From assembly GCA_020626475.1 (NCBI GenBank), contig JAHKZT010000020.1, forward strand, positions 1 through 10,114: DNA of 10,114 nt, read 5' to 3'. The notes below the pieces were generated by a model, which was given only the letters and a program-made list of their open reading frames with translations, made no database searches and was not told the DNA's origin. This DNA comes from a bacterium. Lineage in GTDB: Bacteria; Patescibacteriota; Saccharimonadia; Saccharimonadales; Saccharimonadaceae. A program made the translations under genes and the position numbers. Below, in pieces: positions 5,225 to 10,114 of this stretch (its first letter is position 1; every line of letters begins with the position of its first letter).

Positions 5225-6448
5225 ATGGCTAAACAAACTGCGAAGAAAAATGAAACGAAAGAGCTTTATTATCAAAGCCCTGCAATAGAGAAGAAAGTCA
5301 ACCTAACTACCACTATAATTGTCGCCGCGATCGCGCTATTTGGTGGTTTACTTGCTGGCGCGAACTGGGATAAGATTGAATCTTATTTTGGTATGAAGAA
5401 GCAAGTTGCAAATGTGGATTTCTCTGCACTAAATTCCGTCTATGAGAAGCTTGCCGAAAACTATGACGGCGACCTAGACAAGACGAAAATCATCGAAGAA
5501 GCAAAACGCGGCCTTGTGAAAGCTGCAGGCGACGATTACACCTATTATCTAACTGCCGCTGAAGCAGAAGAGTTTGAGAAAGACCTTAATGGTGATGTTG
5601 GCGCCGGTATTGGCGTTGAGATTGGTCAGCGCGATGGCTATGTAAAAGTTTTGCGTACTACGCCAGATAATCCAGCACGCAAAGCAGGCGTTTTGGCTGG
5701 CGATATTATCTATAAAGCTGATGATGAAGATATTTCTACCTTGACCGTCGACGAGGTTGCGAAGAAGCTTCGCGGTGCTGCTGGTACGAAAGTCAAGCTG
5801 ACTGTTGTGCGCGGAAGTGAAGAAAAGAGCTTCGAACTAACTCGCGAAACGATCAATAATGTTTCTGTTTATGCTGACTATGAGGGCAAGACTGCAATTA
5901 TTACGATTTCTCGTTTTGATCAAGATACTGGGCGTCTCGCACGCGAAAAAGCTCAAGAAGCAATCGATAAGGGCTGTGACAAGTTTATTATTGATCTTCG
6001 TGGCAACGGCGGTGGCTATGTAAGTGCCGCAAAAGAAGTCGCATCGCTCTGGATTGATGGCAAAATTGTTGTCGAGCAAAAGTCTGGTAACGGTCTATAT
6101 GACGAAAAAACTTACGCAAACCGCAACCAGGCAATTTTGGCCGGTAAAAAGACGATTGTTCTGACGAACGGCTCGACGGCGAGCGCAAGCGAAATTGTTG
6201 CTGGCGCGCTCAAAGACTACGGGCTCGCAACCCTAATCGGCGAAAAGACCTTCGGCAAGGGCAGCGTTCAGGCGCTTGAAAGCTTTACTACTGGCGAAAT
6301 GCTTCGCGTGACGGTTGCAAAATGGTATACACCGAATGGCAAGAATATCAATCACGAGGGCATTGAACCAGATAAAAAGGTTGAACGTAGTTTTGAGCAG
6401 ATCAACAAAGAAGAAGATCCGCAGCTCGACGCCGCACTAAAATACTAG
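5225..6448 (+). CDS. S41 family C-terminal processing peptidase (CtpA/Prc type)
   Basis: A 407-residue serine protease of the carboxy-terminal processing family, which trims or degrades envelope proteins by recognising their C-termini. A basic cytoplasmic N-terminus precedes one transmembrane helix (about residues 27-46) with no cleavage site evident, so the enzyme is probably anchored with its domains outside. A PDZ domain spans about 122-207, with GAGIGVEI and KAGVLAGDII. The S41 core follows, with FIIDLRGNGGGY (254-265) and the catalytic residues Ser320 (in NGSTASASE), Lys345 and Gln349 (in FGKGSVQ). The Ser-Lys spacing of 25 matches Prc. The ending NHEGIEPDKKVE is also typical. The sequence looks intact. 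The gene diverges from the ATPase operon and is 33 bp upstream of the DUF4868 gene. Confidence 0.95.
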   Translation: MAKQTAKKNETKELYYQSPAIEKKVNLTTTIIVAAIALFGGLLAGANWDKIESYFGMKKQVANVDFSALNSVYEKLAENYDGDLDKTKIIEEAKRGLVKAAGDDYTYYLTAAEAEEFEKDLNGDVGAGIGVEIGQRDGYVKVLRTTPDNPARKAGVLAGDIIYKADDEDISTLTVDEVAKKLRGAAGTKVKLTVVRGSEEKSFELTRETINNVSVYADYEGKTAIITISRFDQDTGRLAREKAQEAIDKGCDKFIIDLRGNGGGYVSAAKEVASLWIDGKIVVEQKSGNGLYDEKTYANRNQAILAGKKTIVLTNGSTASASEIVAGALKDYGLATLIGEKTFGKGSVQALESFTTGEMLRVTVAKWYTPNGKNINHEGIEPDKKVERSFEQINKEEDPQLDAALKY

Positions 6449-6451
6449 ATG

Positions 6452-6460
6452 TGCTAAACT
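6452..6460 (+). promoter_or_regulatory. Putative extended -10 promoter before the DUF4868 gene
   Basis: TGCTAAACT fits an extended -10 (TGnTAAACT) and lies just after the protease stop codon. Transcription would start near 6467, giving a leader of about 15 nt that carries the strong ribosome-binding site AAGGAGGAG (6471-6479). The cluster at 6482-8824 could therefore be transcribed separately from the protease gene. Read-through from the protease is also possible, because no terminator is visible between them. Confidence 0.45.
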
Positions 6461-6481
6461 AGAAAGATAAAAGGAGGAGTT

Positions 6482-7450
6482 ATGCCAGAGTTTGATGTTT
6501 TTCAGTGGGCAAACAACGTCGATGAAATCAAAAACAATGTTTCAGTAGAACTATTTCTATTCAATAAAAACTATACGCCATACAAGGTTCGCTATTCCGA
6601 TGTCTTGATGCAGGCAATTCGCAGTCTATTCATGCTCGAGGCAGTGGAATACGTTATTAAGGAGGCGGATAAAGGCCTTGAATGTCGCGAATACGAGCTT
6701 TCTGATGGCGAAGATAAGGTTATCTATCGTATTGCGCTCGATAAAGTCGGCCGCGCTGAGACCTTGATTCATCTCATCGAAAATGAATACAAAGATATCG
6801 CATACTTCACCGATGACGAATATGAATTCAAACGCATTAAGGGCATCATTGCGAAATTTAGTTATCCTGGTGATGATGGCCAAAAGAGCTTCTATATCGC
6901 AAAGAACATCGCCTCCAGCGCCGCTCTCAAGGGCAAACTCAGCTGGGAGCTTAACGGTGAAAGCTTCGAGCCGCTCACTGCTGACCTTGCAATCAAGGTG
7001 CCGGAAGGTAATGAGACTGCTATCGTTGACGGCCAGATTGTAATCTTTAATCAATCAAAGTTCGAAAAACTCTTCCAGTTCGACTACAAGCAGCAGCTTA
7101 TTTCTGAGCAAAAAGCCAAAGAGCTCGAAGAGACTTATAAGCTTAGCTTTCCAGAAGGTCTTACGCTCAACGCACTTCTCGAGGATAAAAAGCCTCTGGT
7201 TAAGAAACTGCAGAATGTCGAGATTGGCGAAATGACGCAGGAACAGCTTCTCGATTATGCCGACGAAATGCAGCTCGAGCTTATGACGGACGATCAGGGC
7301 AAGATTATTATTATGGACGACAAAGACTTGAATATGTTCGTTAATCTTCTTGGCGAAGACTACTTCGTTTCGCCAGTAAATGGTCGTCGCTACGAAATCA
7401 AGAGCAAGAAGCTCCTCGACGAACCAGAGGGCGAGCCTCCACGTGGCTAA
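6482..7450 (+). CDS. DUF4868 / Kiwa KwaB-like protein
   Basis: A 322-residue soluble protein without signal peptide or membrane segment. The pattern matches my memory of the DUF4868 family, which includes KwaB of the Kiwa anti-phage system. A central strand region, SFYIAKNIAS (136-145), is followed by AIVDGQIVIFNQSKFEKLFQ (180-199). Next come a helical stretch with PLVKKLQNVE (238-247) and a C-terminal module with GKIIIMDDKDLNMFVNLL (273-290) and a DYFVSPVNGRRYEIKSKKLL ending typical of the family. The tail PEGEPPRG is proline-rich. KwaB proteins bind DNA and act with the membrane protein KwaA, but no KwaA-like gene is adjacent here. The start has an excellent ribosome-binding site, AGGAGG, 4 nt upstream. 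The last codons overlap the TatD gene. The family call is from pattern memory and needs a profile search; an orphan housekeeping role is the alternative. Confidence 0.6.
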   Translation: MPEFDVFQWANNVDEIKNNVSVELFLFNKNYTPYKVRYSDVLMQAIRSLFMLEAVEYVIKEADKGLECREYELSDGEDKVIYRIALDKVGRAETLIHLIENEYKDIAYFTDDEYEFKRIKGIIAKFSYPGDDGQKSFYIAKNIASSAALKGKLSWELNGESFEPLTADLAIKVPEGNETAIVDGQIVIFNQSKFEKLFQFDYKQQLISEQKAKELEETYKLSFPEGLTLNALLEDKKPLVKKLQNVEIGEMTQEQLLDYADEMQLELMTDDQGKIIIMDDKDLNMFVNLLGEDYFVSPVNGRRYEIKSKKLLDEPEGEPPRG

Positions 7451-8216
7451 TTATTTGATTGATACACATACGCATATTCACGATCCGACTGATCGCGAAC
7501 TGAGCGCGGCCGACACCTTTAAACACGCTCGCGAGCAGGGCGTTGAAAAGATAATTACTATCGGCACCGACCCGGATAACTCCATGCAAGCAAAAGCATT
7601 TGCAGAGGAGTGGGCAGCAAAAGGTGAGCAGATATTCTGGACATATGGCTATCATCCAAACGAATATGTCGAAAAAGACCGTGCTAACTTGGCGGATGTT
7701 GCAAAAATGGCCTCAGAGGTCCTTAAAAGCCCACGGAATGTCGGTGTCGGCGAAATAGGCCTAGATTATCATTTTGATGGGTATAGCACTGAAATGCAGC
7801 AAGAATTGCTTCTAGAGATGCTTCAGCTAGCACAAGATAATCAGAAGCCAGTCTCTTTTCATGTTCGCGACGCTTTTGATGATTTTTGGCCAATTTTTGA
7901 TAATTTTAAATTGCCTACCTCTGTGATGCATTCTTTTTCGGATAGCAAGAAAAATCTTAACGAAGCTCTGAACCGCGGCCTTTATATTGGCGTAAACGGC
8001 CTTTCGACTTTTGCGGACATTGCACACCCTCCTCTCGAGAGAATGATCTTCGAAACAGATGCTCCCTACTTGACACCGAAGCCATTTCGTGGTACAATGA
8101 ATAAGCCAGGCTATGTGAAGCACATAGCTGAATGGGCAACCGAATATTACAAGGTTGATTTCGGTACGGTTGCAAAAATTACGACCGAAAATGCCGAAAA
8201 AATCTTCAAAATATAA
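7443..8216 (+). CDS. tatD: TatD family metal-dependent hydrolase / DNase
   Basis: A 257-residue TatD-family TIM-barrel hydrolase, a group with two-metal 3'-5' DNase activity implicated in DNA repair and turnover. Metal ligands are all visible: His9 and His11 (DTHTH), Glu104 (GEIGLD), His140 (FHVRDA), His163 (MHSFSD) and Asp206 (FETDAPYL). The start is GTG 7443. This gives the usual TatD beginning, ANYLIDTHTH, with AGAGG about 12 nt upstream. The in-frame ATG at 7380 would add 21 unconserved residues from inside the upstream gene. The gene overlaps the DUF4868 stop codon by 8 nt. The segment between GLSTF and PLERMIFETD looks several residues shorter than usual, so one barrel loop-helix is trimmed. 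The conserved PFRGTMNKPGYV follows the Asp as expected. Confidence 0.92.
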   Translation: MANYLIDTHTHIHDPTDRELSAADTFKHAREQGVEKIITIGTDPDNSMQAKAFAEEWAAKGEQIFWTYGYHPNEYVEKDRANLADVAKMASEVLKSPRNVGVGEIGLDYHFDGYSTEMQQELLLEMLQLAQDNQKPVSFHVRDAFDDFWPIFDNFKLPTSVMHSFSDSKKNLNEALNRGLYIGVNGLSTFADIAHPPLERMIFETDAPYLTPKPFRGTMNKPGYVKHIAEWATEYYKVDFGTVAKITTENAEKIFKI

Positions 8217-8231
8217 AAGGGAGAGCTAGTT

Positions 8232-8504
8232 ATGACATACGAAGAAGATAGTTCTATCTTTCAGCTGCCGACAAATAATGCTGTAACGCCAGCTCAGGTT
8301 TTTGAGGCTCCAAAAGCGCCAGAAGCTCCAGTTTCTAGTGTTGCGGAAGCAGCGAAAGTCGTCACTACGAATGAACCTACCCGAATCGTGAATCCGATGA
8401 TAGCTTCCGATAAGCTCTCCGATCAGGCCCTCTTTGATGAATTGAATGCTGTATCAGAGGAAGTAATTGCATGCCGAAATCGCATCTTAGACAAAATCTC
8501 TTAG
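8232..8504 (+). CDS. Small orphan protein, Ala/Pro/Glu-rich
   Basis: A 90-residue protein that I do not recognise. It is acidic at the start, then low in complexity: alanine, proline, glutamate and valine dominate residues 18-45 (APKAPEAPVSSVAEAAK), suggesting a disordered region. The last 30 residues (SDQALFDELNAVSEEVIACR) look like an amphipathic helix. A good ribosome-binding site, AAGGGAGAG (8217-8225), lies 6 nt before the ATG, only 15 bp after the TatD stop codon, so it is probably in the same transcript. Its 3' end overlaps the next gene by 34 nt in another frame. Function is unknown. Confidence 0.7.
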   Translation: MTYEEDSSIFQLPTNNAVTPAQVFEAPKAPEAPVSSVAEAAKVVTTNEPTRIVNPMIASDKLSDQALFDELNAVSEEVIACRNRILDKIS

Positions 8505-8824
8505 GTCGTCTGCGCAAGCAGCCGAATGCCGATGCTCGTCGTGCGGCCGCTGAGCGTGATTTGATTAACGCCGAGTCTGCGCTTGGGCGTACGCTTTTTG
8601 GTGATGTTGCGCCAGGTCATCGACGTGAATTTTTTATGCACAAAAAGAATGTCTGGATTTGGCATGAAGACGGCCAGACTATTCGCTATGAAGTGCGTCA
8701 GAATGGTGTATACAAGAAAGTCGACGAAAACGGCTACCATAAAGTAACCGGCGAAGAGCTAAATCACTTCCGTACGGCGGCTAGCGCTTATTTGAAGCTC
8801 GTGAAATCACGGATCTATAAGTAA
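8471..8824 (+). CDS. Conserved-looking orphan protein, 117 residues
   Basis: A basic, soluble 117-residue protein with no family name known to me. Residues 1-32 are rich in Arg and Lys and probably helical. The core contains ESALGRTLFGDVAPGHRREF (35-54), then NVWIWHEDGQTIRYEVRQNG (60-79), GYHKVTGEELNHF (88-100) and a final helix ending in VKSRIYK. The W-x-W-H-E-D and RYEVR-x-NGV blocks look like a compact beta-sheet domain and resemble uncharacterised Saccharibacteria proteins that I recall. AGAGGAAG (8456-8463) lies 7 nt before the ATG inside the preceding gene, supporting this start and a 34-nt same-strand overlap. The 3' end overlaps the convergent gene by 44 nt. Confidence 0.72.
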   Translation: MPKSHLRQNLLGRLRKQPNADARRAAAERDLINAESALGRTLFGDVAPGHRREFFMHKKNVWIWHEDGQTIRYEVRQNGVYKKVDENGYHKVTGEELNHFRTAASAYLKLVKSRIYK

Positions 8825-10019
8825 GCATCACGACGATCGGAATTACGATTGCGTGTGCGACGATTAGCGGAAGCGACCAATCGTCGTGGCCGAGATAAAA
8901 GAATAGCAGTAGCGGAATGATGCTCAAAACACGGCCAAGCGTCAGCCAAAGCTCGCCGAGAATCTCAATCTCCATTCGATACGCGTCATCGTGTATCGAT
9001 TTTTTGAGCTCATCTTGGTGGTAAACCGAGAAAATAGCGCTACTATAAAGCGAGACGATTACTGCGTTTGTGTAGATAAATAATACGACAGCAATAATGA
9101 AATTCCCCGGGAATAAGATTGCTGAGAGCGGTAGTAGAATTGTCGCTGGCATTAGACCATAGACGAGAACGTCGCTCATTGCGGACTGCTTTGATTTGAA
9201 TTGACGATAGAGTAGCAAAAGGATAATCGTGACTGCACTCGTAGCGGCCTGCATGCCGCCAAGCTCCATATCTGAACTAGTCGAATTATATAAGTTTAAC
9301 TGTGCGACGATGCCGTAGGCGCAGCCAGTCATCGCGAAGCCGCGCAGGGTTTGTAGCCAGAGCGTGCGGCGAATACTTTTGCGCGAAACGGCAAAGTTTA
9401 ACGATTCTCTGAGTGAACGTGTTTTTATTCTTGTTTGATGTGTTGGGCGCAAAAGAATTGACAGCAATAGCTGGACTGTAGAGATAATCAAAATGATGAT
9501 TGCGGCACGTTCGTAGCCAGCGTCACTAATGACGATACCGAGAATAATCGGCATTGCAATCTTTACTGCCTCGACTAAAATTTGGCGAAGTGTATTAAAC
9601 TTATCGCGTTTCGTATTGCTGACCTCCTTGATTTCAAGAAAATCTTTTGGTCGCCAATAAAGCTGCGCTTCAAGTGCGCTTAAGAATCCGATAATTAGCG
9701 GGAAGAAAACATAGTTTGCTGGTATAAAAATCACAGCAAGAATCTGCGTAATACTAAAGAACATGCTGGCGCGCCAAGCGTTAAGCGGATAAGAACGTAA
9801 AATATCGGCCAAGATAACGCATAGAATCCCGTTAAACGCGTAATGAGAAAGCTGGTAAGTCAGGAAGCTAATTGGCGAATTCTTTAGTGAAATCATAATC
9901 ATGAAAGACATCAAAAAGATGCCCATGAATGACGATTTGCTGTTATATAGCACGTCTACTGCGATGAGGATATTTTCATTCGTCCGAAGCTTGCGGAATT
10001 TATGAAAAAGCTTACGCAT
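8781..10019 (-). CDS. Multi-helix membrane transporter, MFS-like
   Basis: A 412-residue polytopic membrane protein with about 10-12 predicted helices. It splits into two hydrophobic halves around a basic cytoplasmic loop (near residues 190-220, with THQTRIKTRSLRE). That layout, the length and a short basic N-terminus (MRKLFHKFRKLR) suit a major facilitator superfamily transporter, but no specific MFS signature is clear and the substrate cannot be guessed. The start at 10019 is preferred over an in-frame ATG at 10052 because a TATAAT box lies between them, 10 nt upstream of 10019, and the upstream extension is poorly matched to a membrane-protein N-terminus. No ribosome-binding site is seen. 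The C-terminus overlaps the convergent orphan gene by 44 nt. Confidence 0.75.
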   Translation of the reverse strand: MRKLFHKFRKLRTNENILIAVDVLYNSKSSFMGIFLMSFMIMISLKNSPISFLTYQLSHYAFNGILCVILADILRSYPLNAWRASMFFSITQILAVIFIPANYVFFPLIIGFLSALEAQLYWRPKDFLEIKEVSNTKRDKFNTLRQILVEAVKIAMPIILGIVISDAGYERAAIIILIISTVQLLLSILLRPTHQTRIKTRSLRESLNFAVSRKSIRRTLWLQTLRGFAMTGCAYGIVAQLNLYNSTSSDMELGGMQAATSAVTIILLLLYRQFKSKQSAMSDVLVYGLMPATILLPLSAILFPGNFIIAVVLFIYTNAVIVSLYSSAIFSVYHQDELKKSIHDDAYRMEIEILGELWLTLGRVLSIIPLLLFFYLGHDDWSLPLIVAHAIVIPIVVMLTYRSVISRASNKR

Positions 10020-10029
10020 ATACCAGACT

Positions 10030-10035
10030 ATTATA
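10030..10035 (-). promoter_or_regulatory. -10 box of the MFS-like gene
   Basis: A perfect TATAAT on the minus strand lies 10 nt before the ATG at 10019, giving a predicted leader of only about 3-4 nt. No good -35 is seen at 16-18 bp; a TTGAAA further upstream is spaced too far (22 bp). It decides between the two possible starts of the gene. Confidence 0.5.
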
Positions 10036-10114
10036 CCGCAATTATCCCGCAAACCCCTTTCAAGTTAGGCGTGCCGCCGAGGCTTTGCGGAGGCTACGGC
10101 CGAGCAAAAGCAGC
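10036..10114. other. GC-rich unassigned edge of the window
   Basis: The last 79 bases hold no gene that I can support. From about 10070 the sequence is clearly richer in G and C than the rest of the window and contains repeated GAGGC and GCCGAG motifs. It could be the edge of a structured RNA gene or of a coding region cut by the window end. I find no tRNA, tmRNA or RNase P signature in it. Confidence 0.3.

Noticed and set aside
7380..7442. Upstream ATG at 7380 for the TatD gene
   Set aside because: It adds 21 residues translated from an alternate frame of the DUF4868 gene. The GTG at 7443 begins right at the conserved TatD N-terminus.
6482..7450. A complete Kiwa (KwaA plus KwaB) system
   Set aside because: No small four-helix KwaA-like gene is adjacent. 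The nearby membrane proteins are a processing protease and a 412-residue transporter, so only a lone KwaB-like protein can be claimed.

Overview
The window looks like a chromosomal segment of a small-genome Candidatus Saccharibacteria (TM7, Patescibacteria/CPR) bacterium. I infer this from the set of protein types: a CYTH protein, a C-terminal processing protease, a TatD hydrolase, a CtpE-like P-type ATPase and a conserved-looking 117-residue orphan. Very tight packing, gene overlaps and -10 boxes lying directly against start codons fit the same picture. The genetic code is standard: TGA is used as a stop. No tRNA, insertion sequence, prophage or CRISPR array is visible.

Layout. (1) 1-180: the end of an rRNA operon, with a short spacer and a complete 5S rRNA. 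(2) 181-410: a non-coding block of back-to-back hairpins, including intrinsic terminators facing both ways. (3) 411-656 (-) and 677-1595 (+): a small membrane protein diverges from an ASCH-CYTH gene pair. One palindromic ATTATAAT box sits exactly 6 nt from both start codons. (4) 1543-5169 (-): a three-gene membrane operon with overlapping genes, encoding a CtpE-like cation ATPase, a short formate/nitrite-type channel and a six-helix membrane protein. (5) 5225-6448 (+): an S41 C-terminal processing protease, divergent from the ATPase. (6) 6482-8824 (+): a four-gene cluster encoding a DUF4868 (Kiwa KwaB-like) protein, a TatD metal hydrolase overlapping it by 8 nt, and two small orphan proteins whose genes overlap by 34 nt. 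(7) 8781-10019 (-): an MFS-like multi-helix membrane protein convergent with the last orphan. (8) 10036-10114: the start of an unassigned GC-rich region cut by the window edge.

How the parts work together. Starts that open a transcription unit mostly have a -10 box 6-10 nt before the start codon and no ribosome-binding site, which predicts leaderless mRNAs. Most genes inside the units instead have Shine-Dalgarno sequences and short overlaps, which predicts translational coupling. The ATPase operon is probably devoted to ion or small-anion transport. The DUF4868-TatD-orphan cluster is the best candidate for something undescribed: a KwaB-like protein without an adjacent KwaA, coupled to a TatD-type nuclease.
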